DNA of 64,000 nt from Pisaster brevispinus (taxonomy: Eukaryota > Echinodermata > Asteroidea > Forcipulatida > Asteriidae): assembly GCA_023634235.1 (NCBI GenBank), contig JAMKCF010000001.1:17866258-17930257 (forward strand), given 5' to 3'. The notes below the pieces were generated by a model that made no database searches, was not told the origin of the DNA, and saw only the letters and a list, made by a program, of their open reading frames with translations. Positions 10,712-23,320 of the stretch are shown piece after piece. The first letter of the stretch is position 1, and each line of letters begins with the position of its first letter. The translations under genes and the position numbers were made by a program.

Positions 10712-13700
10712 GTCCTTTTAGCATTGCTATGTCACAACTTTGCAATGCTTCACTCTTCCTTCTTACACGCAGTCTGTTCAATGTAGCGGCAAACGTAGCA
10801 TCATCACGTTGCCTCATTACTTCATTCAATTCAATAATCTTGAAGTTATCATTCCACAAATTAGCTGCAATATCTCTCTGATACAAAGATTTTCCTCTTA
10901 CTGGCGGTAATTGATAAAAATCACCTAAGGCAAGAATACTGACATTTCCGAAGGGCGTATCATTGCGACTCTGCTTAATCTGTCTCAATCGTCCGTGAAT
11001 ATAACTCAATATTTTCTGATCAACCATTGAAATCTCATCAATAATCACAATCTGCAACTGTTCAAGTTTATTACGAAGAGTACTGATCTTTTCTTCGCGC
11101 AGTGGTTGATGAGGTAATGATACATCAGTCGATATACACAATGCACTGTGAACTGTGGCACCATTGACATTAAATGCGGCCACACCTGTTGGAGCAGTTA
11201 TTAATACAGACACATCATCAGGCTTCCTCATCATTGATCCCAGAATACGTGTTGCTTCATAGTATATACACCTTAGTGTGTGACTCTTGCCTGTTCCTGC
11301 ACCACCAGTTATGAAAATATGAAATGCATCAGGATTTTTACCATTAGCCTTGTCTAAACACCATTGTCTGATTTTATAAAATACCTGTCTCTGTTTCATG
11401 TTTAAAGACCTCATCATATTGACTGCTTCAGACTTTGATACTTTTGCTAAATGTGATTCAATGTTATATACCCTATCTTCTTTCTTATCTGATTTCAAGT
11501 CTGGAATATCTAACTCACTATCACTATCTTCCACTTCTGTCTGTTGTTTTGCTTGACATTCAATTCTTTCTAATTCAGTTTCAGGACAAATCAATGCCCA
11601 TGCATCTTCCTGGGGACCAAATTTCTCAAGATGTTCTTCAGCTTTTTCCAAAGACTCAATTTCAATTTCAAACCTACAACGATTAGTTTCTACAATTCCC
11701 TTAACAGAGTGCAGAATTTTGTGAATATTAACATAACCTTTTTCATAAAATTCCTCATATGTCTTGAACTGTGGCGGTTTCAAATGTACATCAACACGAT
11801 GTGGCAAAAATAACTGTAATATACTGTGATAGTATTTCTCAGGACTTTTCAAGATTGAAAATCTTGGATATCTTATGACAGCTGGTTCAGTTCGACTTCT
11901 TTTCTGTACATGTCCTAAGTCATTCTTCAATGCATAGACTATGGACTGCCTCTTCTCAAAAGCTACTTTATATATCACTCTGTACTCGGAACAAAATGCG
12001 GCAAAGCACATTGACTCAAATAATTCTAATTCTGGTCTTGCTTTGTATCTATCTACTTTACTTATCATCCACACGTCGTCATCATCCTCATCATCCTCAT
12101 CATCATCATTATCACCACCATTACCGCTGTTATTGCACTTGTTTTGTATTACGCTCAAAGGCAAGCTCATCCTAACAGGATTTTCACCAACAGGTACAAA
12201 CTCAACCTTTCTAGAACCTTCTTTAAGTCGTAATGTACAACAACGATAAACTGCTTCTTGTGCAGACACTTCACGATTTTGCAAATACACACTACCAAGT
12301 TGTTTCATAGACTGCTTAACATCCAGGTTTCCCTTTTCAGCCTCACTCTGTGCATGCTTCAATAATAATCCCATCTCACGTTCAGCTTTGGACATGTATG
12401 AAACTACATAAGCAACACATGCGTATACATCACTGATAAATTGAATGTCCATGTTTGCATTCCAGCACCTTAACAAGTCAGGATTATACTGATTAACCCA
12501 CACATCTTGAGGATCTCGTTTCAGTACAAAATGTACTTTCTTTGTTAACACATTATTAACCTTCTCAAAATCTTGCTGTGTAATTCCAATGCTTGTAAAT
12601 ACTTCCTTAGTAGTCTTGTACTGATTAGTCTCTTCATTAACTGCATTCCACACGTTTTTTAGCATTTCCTTAGCATCATTTTCATTACTAGTCTCATTGT
12701 CAGACACACTACAACCATAAAAATCTACAGGTTCTGGATTACTAACAAATGTTCTTTGAGATGGTGGTCTTGGAAAGTTAAACCGACACACTGTTCCCTT
12801 TTTCTTACATGATTTAGAATGCCTCTTACTATGTTGCTGTACACGGCTTACAATCTCATTCAACTCTTCATCTTTTTCTTTTGATGGCAATGCACAACTT
12901 ACATACTTATCAACAAACTCTGCCACTTTATCATCACTCTCTGTACTCAACTTAGGTGCACCTTCAATCCAAAATAGACAATGAGTATGTGGTGAGCCTC
13001 TCTGCTGAAATTCAACTCTATAAAAGTAATCTTTTACTTTTCCAATAGGTGCTGCTTTCGACATTATCACATCTTTCAAAAATGTATGGAATCGTTTGTC
13101 AAACATTCTAGCCACTGTTACAGGATTACTCCTCAGTATTGTACATTTCTCATTCCAATCCAAATCATCTATTCTTTTAGGATCACCTTGTTGTTTAAGT
13201 ATTGTATTCATAAGTTCAGGCCATCTCATATCAGCTGCAGAAAATGAACAAAACCACGTGGGAATACCTAGTTGTCTAATCATTGCTAACACATCTTTCT
13301 GAGTTGATTGCCAGTATGGGGGTGTGCCTCTAATTGGCTTCAAAAACTTGTATCCACTATCAGATCTTAATACATTCTTCAACTTGTCCTTGTCATTCAG
13401 CATACTAGCTGTGACCTTACCACCATCCCTTGTCTTTCCAACACCTTTACGAACTGCAATAGAAACACTGGAAATAACTTGTTTAATTTCCGACAGATAT
13501 TGTGCATAAAATATGTATTGTGTACTCTTTGCGAATCTGTTGTCTGCATTCATCAATCTATTGTGCAGGTATCTAGAAAGAGTCAGCCTTACATTACGTT
13601 CATCCCAAAATACAGGTTGACCTTTTGGAAACAACACAGGGAAACATTTAGCTTCATTGCTTTCTTCCATTAACACTCGTATGGGACTATTTCCTTCACA

Positions 13701-16700
13701 TGGTGCAACACAATACACATCATCAAAATACTGATCAAGAATTTCTTGTCCTATATCAGCTGGCTGCAAGCATGTATCTAATGGTATACCACGTAAACGC
13801 TCCTCATCAGTTTCTTCATCATTGTTATCTTCAGCATTATCTTGTACTTCATCTCCATCCTTGTCTATATCATATGCATCTTCTGATAAAGTATTCTTCC
13901 ATTCTGTATCAATCTCTATGTCATGATACCACTTATTATGCTGTTTCAGATAATGTAAAGCTCCCTCTACCTGTCCCTTGTTTACAAACTGATACTCATA
14001 ATGTCCTTTATATGTCAATTTCTTCTTGAGCTTCACACGGATCATCTGATCATCATTTTGTGGACGAGGTAATGATTTCACTGTTTCAGAGACATTAGAT
14101 GGTACACAAACCACTGGGCCATGTATTCCATGCTGTCCACCTTTTGGTAATGCCATTAATTTCAAGAAAGGAATGTTTAATGCAATCAAGTGTTCTTCCA
14201 TTCTGTTCAAACATGCCAATTCCTCTGGAATATCTACAAGTTGTAAATTATTTGACCAAGCTTCTGCTGGGATATTAACATTTTTTACTTTTCGGTCACA
14301 GGTATGACAAATCCAAAGACAACATCTGCTTGACTGTGATACAGGACACACTAATTCACACTTGTCATCACATTTATGTAAATACTTCTCAGAAATACAC
14401 TCATTTTTACTATACTTGCTCTTCCTACATTTGATAACTTGCTTACGAAACATAAGTCTATGACACACAGCACACACATATTCAGGTCCATTTGACACTT
14501 CTTTCCTGAAGTTTCTGATTACGTTACTCATACTACAAGATTCACTCTTTTTCAACAATGTCCTTGAGATATTACTCTTAACTATATTCTGCCTAAAAAC
14601 CTCATTGTTTTTATATTTACTTTTACCACTTTCAATCACATAGTTCCTAAATTTCTCATCGTGCTGATATTTCCTTTTTGAAGCAGAAATCACTTTGTTC
14701 TTATATTGTATATCATTGTGATATTTACGTGCAGCATTAACATTTTCAATTGTTTTCTTCTTGTAACTGGTAATATATCGATACTTAAATTTGATCCTAT
14801 TAATGATTTCCTTTCTGAATGCCATATTTTGATGATATTTCCTCTTTTGTGCACTTTTCACAACTTTTCTGAAATGACCGTCACTTCCATATTTCACCTT
14901 ACTTGCATTTTTCACTTCTTCTCTGAACTTATCATTACTTCTGTATTTCACTTTACTTGCATTTTTCACATTATCCCTGAACATAGCATTATCTGCATAT
15001 TTCACCTTACTGGCTTTAAGTTTTGCTTTCTTGTTTTCACTGTCATCTTTATACCTTCTTTTAATAGATGCCCTTTTGGATTGCTTGTATGATTTATTCG
15101 AGTCCTTCTGAATGTCACTTGTTTTCTCTGTGCTGAATTTGTCATCATCATGATACTTATTCTTTGAGTATTGCCTACTCTTTGCCTTTTTTGCTTCTCT
15201 ATACACAACGTCACTTTTGTATTTTTCACGCTCATATTGCCTTTTCTTATCTGCAGGATCATGAACTTTTTCAATTTTTGCCTCACTCCGTTTTTTCCTC
15301 ATTCTTTCTTTTTGTTCTTTTTGCTTTTTCTTTAAATTTACTCGTTTTCTCCTCTTAGGTTTACATTTAACATCAGATTTCTTTCCTTCAGTCTTGCCCT
15401 TTTTAGTTTCTGGTCCAAGCTTCCTTCTGGTTAATTTACCCACTTTAGACGAAACACACAAATCACTCTTTTGAGGAATCATCTGATCTGAAATCTCATG
15501 TACAGATAGAACAACATCATAATGAACTCTGTCTGCATGATTTAGGTAAATGCCCAGACCAGTCATTTCATCAATATTTCCACTTCCATCAATACTTTCT
15601 GCTGAGAACCTGTACCACTTCTTGTATACATCATCATACGTATAAATATCAATTTGAAGCATATGTGTCATAGCCATTATTTCAACCTCAGTAGCCCATG
15701 TACCAACATCAAAGATTCGCTGTCTCATAATGTAATCCTGGACGCTATCAAAACCTTCTCTCAGAAAACCTTGAAACTTGCTACAACTGTTCAACATATG
15801 ATTGCCAACATCAGTTCTTAGCTGCACATGATTAACTTCAGTACCAGAAATTGCGTATGAAATAGCCCTGAAGAAACAATTCCCATCACCTTTAATTTTA
15901 TGAATGCCATTAGGTTCACTTATGATCACAAACTCTTTGTTCACTTGGTTAGATGTTAAACACATATTGACAATACCAAGTTTTTTGCACAATCCCATCT
16001 TACATTGATATGTCAATGGAATAAAATTAAAACTGGCCAAATGAGCAGTTGCAATACATTCAACATCACTAATGTAATTACAATCATTCCTGTTATGACA
16101 TGTACTGCTTTCCATATCACTCAATACAATCTTACTTGTCATTCCACAATTGTTTCTTTCATTTGCAATTCCTTTTCTGTCTTTGCATAAACCTTGTTTA
16201 TTATTTTCCAAAACAACAAAATCTTCACTCTCAGGAAAACTATTGCTTGAATATATAATTTCTCCAGAATTTCTTCCGTCATTATCTTCATCTGACCTCA
16301 TAGTAACACCAGTTAATTCAAATTGCTCATTACTACAAAGATTCATAGAGTTACCCAAGTCTAGACAATACCTGTACACACCTTGCCATGTAGCTACACA
16401 TTTCATCAAGCTTTTTCCTTCGCTAACTTGCTGTCCATTGCTATCTCTGGAATGAGAGTCAAAAACATAGTACATATCATTTTGAGCTATCACTGCAAAC
16501 GTATTGTCATGAAAAGTTAAGAAACAAGCATTATATCTTTGTAAATTCTGCTCCAGAGCACATTTCATTGACATCATATTAAATTGTGATAACCTATCAT
16601 CCTTCCCAAAAGTACCAGTTACTGATTCATGGTATTTGATATTAAAATATTTACTGTACACTTCCAACTCAGTGGGTAATTCATGTATTAACAAGTAATC

Positions 16701-17282
16701 ATTATTTATAGTAGAACTCTGTGATAAATGACCATACAGTTCATTGCCAGTATTTAATATCAAATCAATCTCAATACAAGTCCATTTATCTAAATCATTC
16801 ACATGACTATACATCATTGCACATAAACTATTTGTCACACATTGTTTACCACTGTTTGAACCATATCGACGATCACCTTGATGAACATTTCCTTGTAATA
16901 TGTTTTTCTTTGATGATTCATGTACAGCTGTTGATATATGACATGTATGAGGATTGTCATCACTTTCCATCCTTGCTACATCCCTTCCTTTGGTGTTACA
17001 CTGTTCATTTGTCCAAATTGTATGTGCAGTAGCTGCTCCGCCTATTTCCTTTTCATTACAAGCTTTAGGTTTATGTAACTCATCAGCTACAGATTCCTTT
17101 ACCAGTTGTCTTTTCTTTACACTTGAGTTTACATCTTTTGCATAATCTATGTCAATCTTTCTTTTCACACGTCTTTGATTTTGAGTTTGTTTTGTAGAGA
17201 TCTTTGCTGTATTTTCTGTTCTTTCATTAACTTTGACATGATGACCTTCAGAACCTGCAGCATCATCCTTGTTACATTTCAT
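10650..17282 (-). CDS. Helitron-like Rep/helicase polyprotein with OTU domain
   Basis: This 2210-residue protein would be the rolling-circle replicator. Residues about 455-595 form an OTU cysteine-protease fold: [10 protein letters not shown] with D466 and C469, and H587 in HYDVVL. Residues about 640-740 are very basic. About 740-900 hold tandem ~20-residue repeats (K-x-KY...FR). About 925-1000 form a cysteine-rich zinc cluster. A Helitron-like N region leads to the HUH motif (H1432, H1434 in SPHTHC) and a two-tyrosine motif (Y1625, Y1629, K1632). PIF1 begins with Walker A GGAGTGKS (K1999), Walker B IIDEIS (D2082, E2083) and GDFYQLPPV. The frame ends mid-helicase at an apparent 1-nt insertion. 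The start at 17282 overlaps the preceding frame by 11 bp. Confidence 0.88.
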   Translation of the reverse strand: MKCNKDDAAGSEGHHVKVNERTENTAKISTKQTQNQRRVKRKIDIDYAKDVNSSVKKRQLVKESVADELHKPKACNEKEIGGAATAHTIWTNEQCNTKGRDVARMESDDNPHTCHISTAVHESSKKNILQGNVHQGDRRYGSNSGKQCVTNSLCAMMYSHVNDLDKWTCIEIDLILNTGNELYGHLSQSSTINNDYLLIHELPTELEVYSKYFNIKYHESVTGTFGKDDRLSQFNMMSMKCALEQNLQRYNACFLTFHDNTFAVIAQNDMYYVFDSHSRDSNGQQVSEGKSLMKCVATWQGVYRYCLDLGNSMNLCSNEQFELTGVTMRSDEDNDGRNSGEIIYSSNSFPESEDFVVLENNKQGLCKDRKGIANERNNCGMTSKIVLSDMESSTCHNRNDCNYISDVECIATAHLASFNFIPLTYQCKMGLCKKLGIVNMCLTSNQVNKEFVIISEPNGIHKIKGDGNCFFRAISYAISGTEVNHVQLRTDVGNHMLNSCSKFQGFLREGFDSVQDYIMRQRIFDVGTWATEVEIMAMTHMLQIDIYTYDDVYKKWYRFSAESIDGSGNIDEMTGLGIYLNHADRVHYDVVLSVHEISDQMIPQKSDLCVSSKVGKLTRRKLGPETKKGKTEGKKSDVKCKPKRRKRVNLKKKQKEQKERMRKKRSEAKIEKVHDPADKKRQYEREKYKSDVVYREAKKAKSRQYSKNKYHDDDKFSTEKTSDIQKDSNKSYKQSKRASIKRRYKDDSENKKAKLKASKVKYADNAMFRDNVKNASKVKYRSNDKFREEVKNASKVKYGSDGHFRKVVKSAQKRKYHQNMAFRKEIINRIKFKYRYITSYKKKTIENVNAARKYHNDIQYKNKVISASKRKYQHDEKFRNYVIESGKSKYKNNEVFRQNIVKSNISRTLLKKSESCSMSNVIRNFRKEVSNGPEYVCAVCHRLMFRKQVIKCRKSKYSKNECISEKYLHKCDDKCELVCPVSQSSRCCLWICHTCDRKVKNVNIPAEAWSNNLQLVDIPEELACLNRMEEHLIALNIPFLKLMALPKGGQHGIHGPVVCVPSNVSETVKSLPRPQNDDQMIRVKLKKKLTYKGHYEYQFVNKGQVEGALHYLKQHNKWYHDIEIDTEWKNTLSEDAYDIDKDGDEVQDNAEDNNDEETDEERLRGIPLDTCLQPADIGQEILDQYFDDVYCVAPCEGNSPIRVLMEESNEAKCFPVLFPKGQPVFWDERNVRLTLSRYLHNRLMNADNRFAKSTQYIFYAQYLSEIKQVISSVSIAVRKGVGKTRDGGKVTASMLNDKDKLKNVLRSDSGYKFLKPIRGTPPYWQSTQKDVLAMIRQLGIPTWFCSFSAADMRWPELMNTILKQQGDPKRIDDLDWNEKCTILRSNPVTVARMFDKRFHTFLKDVIMSKAAPIGKVKDYFYRVEFQQRGSPHTHCLFWIEGAPKLSTESDDKVAEFVDKYVSCALPSKEKDEELNEIVSRVQQHSKRHSKSCKKKGTVCRFNFPRPPSQRTFVSNPEPVDFYGCSVSDNETSNENDAKEMLKNVWNAVNEETNQYKTTKEVFTSIGITQQDFEKVNNVLTKKVHFVLKRDPQDVWVNQYNPDLLRCWNANMDIQFISDVYACVAYVVSYMSKAEREMGLLLKHAQSEAEKGNLDVKQSMKQLGSVYLQNREVSAQEAVYRCCTLRLKEGSRKVEFVPVGENPVRMSLPLSVIQNKCNNSGNGGDNDDDEDDEDDDDVWMISKVDRYKARPELELFESMCFAAFCSEYRVIYKVAFEKRQSIVYALKNDLGHVQKRSRTEPAVIRYPRFSILKSPEKYYHSILQLFLPHRVDVHLKPPQFKTYEEFYEKGYVNIHKILHSVKGIVETNRCRFEIEIESLEKAEEHLEKFGPQEDAWALICPETELERIECQAKQQTEVEDSDSELDIPDLKSDKKEDRVYNIESHLAKVSKSEAVNMMRSLNMKQRQVFYKIRQWCLDKANGKNPDAFHIFITGGAGTGKSHTLRCIYYEATRILGSMMRKPDDVSVLITAPTGVAAFNVNGATVHSALCISTDVSLPHQPLREEKISTLRNKLEQLQIVIIDEISMVDQKILSYIHGRLRQIKQSRNDTPFGNVSILALGDFYQLPPVRGKSLYQRDIAANLWNDNFKIIELNEVMRQRDDATFAATLNRLRVRRKSEALQSCDIAMLKGRETGEQWNDAVHIFPTNKTG

Positions 17283-18021
17283 CTCTTTCCTGAACCTCAG
17301 AGGGCGACTTCCTTTTACTTCTCAAAAAATATCCTCCACTTTGTTTTGGCAAAGTATCATGCTTGTTTTTCATCATTAACACATTACATGAGGTACATTT
17401 CTTGGTACAAATTACTTCACTTACATTTGGTTTTTCTTTGACATTGGTTTTCCTTCTTGTCCTACCATCTTCCAGCAAAGCATCAAACACATTCACATCT
17501 GTACGAATACCAAATTCATTCAAAAGAGATTTAGAATAACTTGAATGTCCACATTTACAACAAACCCATGTTACTGTCATGTCTGCCAAGTACTGGTACA
17601 TCTTCTGAAATCCCATACAGTCAACATGATACCAAACATTACAATAATCACATTGAACTCCTTTATCAGATGCACTTAAAATGCATTCACAATTCCAACA
17701 CTCACGTACTGCTTGTTTGTAGTTTGCACCTTTTGGTCCTTTACATACTTGTGCTTCCTTTGTACTTTTCATTGCACATTTGTCTGAAATACCGTAAAAA
17801 GCCAAAGTTTGACTTTTCGGTCTTCTATTTGAGACATTCTTTATTCTACATTGGTTCTCAGTGTTTGTTTTGTGCTCAGAAACCTTTATTTGCCATTCAT
17901 CACCATTTGTTTTTGATAACTTCTTAGATGTAGAAGTATCAACCATTTTCTGCACAACTTTACTAACTGATCGTTTGGTATGAGAATAAATATTCTGTTG
18001 CACTTTTTCTTTGATTTTCAT
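17272..18021 (-). CDS. PHD-type zinc-finger protein of the Helitron-like element
   Basis: This 249-residue frame contains a compact Cys4-His-Cys3 pattern: [23 protein letters not shown], then TWVCCKCG. This is a PHD finger, the kind that reads histone tails. The rest is basic and low in recognisable structure. Its stop (17272) lies inside the start of the Rep/helicase frame: the string ATGAAATGTAA holds the downstream ATG and the upstream stop in different phases. Either the two were one protein separated by a 1-nt shift, or they are overlapping cistrons. PHD fingers next to OTU and Rep modules fit an element that contacts chromatin, which is inference. Confidence 0.7.
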   Translation of the reverse strand: MKIKEKVQQNIYSHTKRSVSKVVQKMVDTSTSKKLSKTNGDEWQIKVSEHKTNTENQCRIKNVSNRRPKSQTLAFYGISDKCAMKSTKEAQVCKGPKGANYKQAVRECWNCECILSASDKGVQCDYCNVWYHVDCMGFQKMYQYLADMTVTWVCCKCGHSSYSKSLLNEFGIRTDVNVFDALLEDGRTRRKTNVKEKPNVSEVICTKKCTSCNVLMMKNKHDTLPKQSGGYFLRSKRKSPSEVQERDEM

Positions 18022-18063
18022 ATCCCTCCTAGATATCCGACATTCTATTACAGTACCATTCTT

Positions 18064-19218
18064 CTAATGATTATACTTCAAACGAATACATTCTTTCTTT
18101 GTCAATTTACATCTCTTGACCTCAGATTTAGAAAACTTGTTCAGATTTTCTTCAGGAACGTCTTCGACTTCCTGCTGTGTACAGAAACTGCAATCACACA
18201 TCATTCTCTCATTTCTCACCACTTTTGTTTTCTTCACAGTTTTCTTTAGTCCAACAGTTGTTGTCTTAGATTTCCCACAGTAGTATGTCCCAAATAACTT
18301 CTTTTTCCTCTGAAGTGTGTTCTGTGTACCCTTCACATTACATTTCACGTCCACTTTTTTAATGATAGCATTTACATCTTTACAATTACTATCTATGACC
18401 TTCCACATCTCCATGACTTCATTCATCTGTGCTGATACCTCAGTCCAGTTATCATACAAGTCTTCCCACTGCATATTAATAGTTATAATCACATCTAATC
18501 CAAAGCTTTTTCCTCTATTTCCTTCCACCTCATGACTCTCTTTTATCAAATAAACATTACCTTCATGTGATTTCAGATCCAATTCATTCCATCTGTTCTC
18601 TTCTTTGACACTCACTTTACCTTCAAGATGCTTCAGACCACACTTGCTCTCTAGCTCAACTTCAGGCTTTCTTTCATCTCTCTGTTCAGTTCTTTGTTTA
18701 TTTCTTTGCTCATTTCTTTGTTCTTTATTATTGCTCATTTGTTTATTCTTTATCATTACATCTTTTTTTCTCAGTTTCAGTGAACTAGCTGATGGGTAGG
18801 CTGTATACCCCGTTACCATTACATATGTATCGGTAGCGTCAACTAACCCAACTGATAGTGCCTGTCCTGCAAGGTCACACAGCCGCTTTTGTGACCAAGG
18901 TACCGGTATTTGTATGCACTCTTTTCCAGTACACTCTTTCGAGCCAGACCTCTTTGGGATATCCCTGCATGGGATACACAGACTTCCCCGAGGAGGTGCC
19001 AACCTCAAGGCATTTAATTGATCCGCTGGGAAACCACCATGAGAGGGAGATGAAATGTCCAATGAAGAAAGTGTGACATACGTGTACATAGAAGGAAGGA
19101 AATGAGATGAGTCAATGGTACAGGGTAGGGATGTGATATGAGACATGACATCCACAGACAAGGCCAACATAAATGAATACTCACACTCCTTCAACTCAGC
19201 ACAGCAAACTTCAGCCAT
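18064..19218 (-). CDS. Uncharacterised protein at the 5' end of the Helitron-like element
   Basis: A 384-residue frame with no family I recognise. Residues 1-150 are of mixed composition with several cysteines (a CIPC..SKEC..KEC cluster near 80-105). Residues 155-200 are a charged run rich in K, E, N, Q and R. The C-terminal third is lysine-rich. It stops 42 bp before the PHD frame, and the gap also contains stops. A position directly upstream and on the same strand suggests it belongs to the element, either as a separate protein or as the decayed N-terminal part of the polyprotein. A host exon is the alternative. Confidence 0.5.
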   Translation of the reverse strand: MAEVCCAELKECEYSFMLALSVDVMSHITSLPCTIDSSHFLPSMYTYVTLSSLDISSPSHGGFPADQLNALRLAPPRGSLCIPCRDIPKRSGSKECTGKECIQIPVPWSQKRLCDLAGQALSVGLVDATDTYVMVTGYTAYPSASSLKLRKKDVMIKNKQMSNNKEQRNEQRNKQRTEQRDERKPEVELESKCGLKHLEGKVSVKEENRWNELDLKSHEGNVYLIKESHEVEGNRGKSFGLDVIITINMQWEDLYDNWTEVSAQMNEVMEMWKVIDSNCKDVNAIIKKVDVKCNVKGTQNTLQRKKKLFGTYYCGKSKTTTVGLKKTVKKTKVVRNERMMCDCSFCTQQEVEDVPEENLNKFSKSEVKRCKLTKKECIRLKYNH

Positions 19219-19239
19219 CTCTACTTGTAGTAGTAGCTT

Positions 19240-21370
19240 TATATAGACTGTTCAAAATAAACAAATAAATTGCATGTACTCTACCAATCACATACTGTTA
19301 CTTTTGAGCTTGGCACAGCAATTTTACTAGAAATATGCTTTTCTTAATTCTGTTGCTTACTTGATGAACATCATTCTTATTAAAATCAATCAAGTAAAAC
19401 TTGTTCAACGTTCAAGTTCATTTCAATTACAAATTAACATTTCATCTAAAACCTTTCCAAATAACTGAAAATGTTACTTAAATCAATCCTTTACCAGTTC
19501 ATTTATCGAATGACAACAAACTACCTTAAATCACAAGATACAAAACCAACATGTATTTCACTACATGTTACTGACAAATAAACTTATGAACTACAAATAT
19601 GCAACCTGTTTGCCCTTGCACTGAGATCACGAGAGGATACTGTTTGCAAACGGTCTGCCAAATTGGGAGTGTAATTGTATGAAAAAATATGCTGCATGCA
19701 TTATCTATTTATTGCACTACACATGTATAACTCAGAGGTAAACTGACTCTCAAGATTGTGCAACCAAGATTTATTCTAACGATGATGTCAAGTAATCTAT
19801 GTCAATGTGCCACAACCTTGTTTTTTACATACTTCGTAACATTATGCTGTATAGGCCATTCTGTTGTAACAGCAGATTTGGATAATGCACATTGAGAAAC
19901 TGTTCAATTCAATCTGAGTAATGTTTAACTGCACTAATTATTTTTCTTGCGTATACATAACCACTCCAGAATTTTGGCAGTATCTCAAAAACGCTTCCAC
20001 CTTTTGAAATAAAATATTAACAGGTAATATTGTTGGTATTACAACCATTCATTTAGACTCGGAGTAAATCAATAAAGTTTGACCTCCATTCTCCATTATT
20101 TATAGTATTCTTATTTTCATACATCAGCCACCTCACTCATGTCAGTTGATTATGAACTACCTCCCAGCTCTATGGGACAATTTTTAACCACGAGTACTAA
20201 CTCCATGGTAGTTACTAGAAAACTATGTATACTAAGTATACTACTACTAGTACTAGCTGACTAGTGAGTGTACACATAGTACATGATTGTCATTTTCAGC
20301 AATTGTACAGTACTACATGTATCCAGATCCAGAGTGCACTACAGACAGAATCAATCATCCATACGGCTATCCACTATAGACCATGTTACATTTATTTACA
20401 GAGTGGTGACCTTGTACATTAATGCATTTCCTGACGGGCAAAATCTACACCCAAGGCTTTTTGGGAAAATATACATTTTGTGTCATAATTTTCACATAAA
20501 TTCAAAATTTACAAAAGCATCAGCTGTACAGCTTTGGAGATGTCCCCCCTTTCTTTATATCAAAAGTTTAGAAAATCAAATGGTGCGATCTCCATACATT
20601 ATAACTGTATCAGATTTGTTGTATTCTTCCATTTGAGCTGTGTACAAAATGTGACCGCTGGAAGTCCAGGCTCTGTGACTGTGGCCATTTTGTAAACGTG
20701 TGATGTCATAGATCACTTGGTCTATAGCCCGTTGTTAGTGTCATCCGCCTTCCTCCATGACCATGGTTTCATATTCATTTATTTATGGTCATGACTAACT
20801 CACTGACATGACTGAGAGGTCAGTCATGTAAATTAATTCAACAATAATCATATTATAGGGGATAGTCACTCATGATAGTTCATCACTGTTCAAACAACAC
20901 GTATTTAACGTGCCATGAAGAAACGAAAACACACTCAAATGCAACCACATCAGAACAACCTTGTCCTTTCTCTATGATGCAACTATCAGAAACCAACTGA
21001 AAACCTTAATAATATTTGAAAGAATCAATATTCAGTTAGTAGTACTCCCTGATAAAAATAACTTACCATTACCAATGGTGAACAGAATATGGTCTGGTTT
21101 CCTTCTTCACTCCGCATATGGGCCCATAGACATCACCGCGTCGCTGCGCCCCCCTAGACTGGACCTCCTTCTCTTTCCAGCCAGCTAGCTAGCCGCTAGC
21201 GCATGGGAAACAAGCTAAGGATGATGACGTCACCAGTTCGATCACATCTCTGCTACATGTATGCCCTCCACTGAGGGCGCTAGCTAATCCACCTGACAAC
21301 GCGACACGAACCTCGCCACCATGGGCAGCGCGCCGTTTCGATACCTCTCGTCACTAACCCCTGGTAGGGA
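19240..21370. other. Intergenic, no gene seen
   Basis: AT-rich DNA upstream of the Helitron-like coding block. It probably includes that element's 5' end and promoter, but I see no convincing terminus. The frame at 20283-20636 has no domain and no codon evidence. Confidence 0.3.
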
Positions 21371-21373
21371 TCT

Positions 21374-21615
21374 GGGCCCAATTTCATAGAGCTGCTAAGC
21401 ACAAAAATTGGCTTAGCATGAAATTTCTTCCTTGATAAAAACAAGATTACTAACCAAATATCCATGTGTTGCATATTGCTTGTTACTGGTAGTCAGCTGT
21501 TGTTTGCTTATCCTGAAAATCACGTGGAAATTTGGTTGGTAATCCTGTTTTTATCAAGGAAAAAATTTCATGCTTAGCAAATTTTTGTGCTTAGCAGCTC
21601 TATGAAATTGGGCCC
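21374..21615. mobile_element. Foldback MITE with long inverted repeats
   Basis: Nearly the whole 242 bp is an imperfect palindrome. The left arm starts GGGCCCAATTTCATAGAGCT and runs through GCTAAGCACAAAAATT and CTTGATAAAAACA; the right arm is its inverse and ends ATTGGGCCC. It is non-autonomous, with no coding. I associate this family with echinoderm genomes from memory; no search was run. No clear target duplication could be assigned. Confidence 0.8.
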
Positions 21616-21972
21616 TGTACTGAGAAACAGCGCTGTTTTGCTCCCTAGGGTGACTACTTTGCGTGCACGCTTGTTACCAACTTTCGAGCGCATGTATGGT
21701 GCTTGTAAGACGCTTACGTACGTGTGAAATTGCAAGTATTTTGACGCGATTCCATTTCAAATGAATCATGTTTTTACAGTAAGACATATCGAAAATCAAA
21801 GAAAAATGACAGAGGACCAGTTACTTTTTGACTTGATGTCTCTTTTACGGGTTACCATACTTGAGCGCGCGCAGAACGGATCGGCCCAGGTCTAATTAAA
21901 ATGTCCTGATTCTAGCACATTTTAATGAATTAATTCCAGGGGTTATAATCGAGCAAGGCGTGCTGGAAAAAT

Positions 21973-22080
21973 ATGGTGCGGCGAGATCGATCACCCGTCG
22001 GACCGCGGATGACGCGACACGGACAGCATCAGAATCGTCAGGGGCCGCAGTTAGTCCCCGCACGTAAATTAAGGGTAAAT
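21973..22080 (+). other. Possible first exon or repeat, related to 39854-40034 (minus)
   Basis: The sequence around the ATG (GAGCAAGGCGTGCTGG, then an A-run, then ATGGTGCGGCGAGATCGATC) closely matches the opposite strand at 40060-40015, where the start reads ATGGCGCGGCGAGATCGATC. Both encode M-x-RRDRS. Here the frame runs about 35 codons to a possible donor (GG|GTAAAT near 22074). Similarity that includes the 5' untranslated part suggests duplicated gene starts or a shared mobile element. Confidence 0.35.
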
Positions 22081-22099
22081 TCAATAATATTCCTGATCC

Positions 22100-23040
22100 T
22101 CAAGCACACCACATTCAGGTCGACCCCTGTTCGGTATAGTTTCATGCTAAATTTAGCCTTTGCATTGTAGTGTACCACGTGAATACTTGGATAATACAGT
22201 GTATGAGACAGACCGAAAGAAGAAACGTTCTCGAGTTGGCTGTATGTAAAATACACGCAATGCTTTATTTAATGCTGCACTGGTTACTCGTACGCCTATA
22301 GAACATTGGCTGTACCACCATGATAGAACGAGAGTAGAGAGAAAGAAAGACATCTAGAATATATGGCCATTTTTGTGATCCATTTAACCTGGGAGGACAC
22401 CAATTACGTCATAACTGCTCGTCTGCCAAGAACGTTACTACAGTCAGTATAGTAGGTTTGGTGAAATCTTACCACACCCGGGGATAAAGCTATACACCCG
22501 CCCATTAGTATCAATCCCAACACCTCTCAGAGGGTTTGTAGATGTTGTCAGTCATAATAATTGTTACAAAAAATCATTTCCACTGTTTTTTTGATAATTA
22601 TTTTGCTAAATACAGGCCTAATGCATACTTCCGAATGCATACTGTATTATTGCGTGACACTAACTATAGTTTATCGAAGGCTTTGGGAAAATCTACTGCC
22701 ACTCTCCCCCCCCCCTCCCAGACACACACACATGGATGTTTGGGTTAGCATCATGGTGTCTGTTACCTTGATAAAGGTCAACAAGTCTCGCACAGGCTCC
22801 CTCTGGTAGCTACAACATAGAATGATTGATGCTTGTATCAAGTACCCTATTATAGGGGATTAATAAGGCTTCGTCACCGACCAGATAATGGAAGCGGTTA
22901 GAGTAGGTCCATGGGGGTATCAGGTGGGCCTACCGTACCACGTCAGTAAATTATGGCCTCAGTACAGGGTAAAGCAAGTGGACGGAAGCTTGATTTGAGG
23001 ATAATGGGGTTTGGTTGGACCATACCAATAATTACTTGTG
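22100..23040. other. Intergenic, nothing recognised
   Basis: Contains a C-tract followed by a CA repeat near 22700-22735 and several short frames without domain support. Confidence 0.3.
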
Positions 23041-23320
23041 ATGATAGCTGGATTCAGGTTTTACATTAGTTTCTTTAAAAATTGTATATTGTCTGAACCA
23101 TAGTCAAAGAGTTATACAAATTGTGCAATTTCTTTACTTATCTTGTAACTTACGTCACTTGATGACGTTCGATTAATTCCGGTATCGTTACGGATATTTA
23201 GACAATAACGATGATTAAATATGTTCAAAGCGTTAACTGGATATTAGTAGCAGTTTATCTAAATGTAAATTAAATGAAATTTCAAACCACGATTCATTTC
23301 AAGGTCTGTGCGGTATCACC
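23040..23320. repeat. Fragment of the dispersed repeat seen at 4300-4960
   Basis: Shares 'gtctgaaccata..agagttata' and 'cacgattcatttcaaggtctgtgcggtat' blocks (split here by a short gap) with 4300-4960 and 34650-35120. Confidence 0.5.

Larger units (their letters stand above)
9322..19218 (-). mobile_element. Helitron/Helentron-like rolling-circle transposon (coding block)
   Basis: Five adjacent minus-strand frames read in one order: an unknown N-terminal frame, a PHD-finger frame, a 2210-codon frame (OTU, basic repeats, zinc cluster, Rep, PIF1 start), the PIF1 C-terminal half, and an EEP endonuclease. Fusion of Rep/helicase with OTU and EEP endonuclease is known from animal Helentrons (Helitron2). 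The limits given are the coding limits; the true termini were not found. Frameshifts separate the parts, so the copy is probably inactive unless these are assembly errors. Confidence 0.85.

Noticed and set aside
15002..15286. 94-codon minus-strand frame within the Helitron-like gene
   Set aside because: It is a shadow of the lysine-rich part of the 2210-codon frame.
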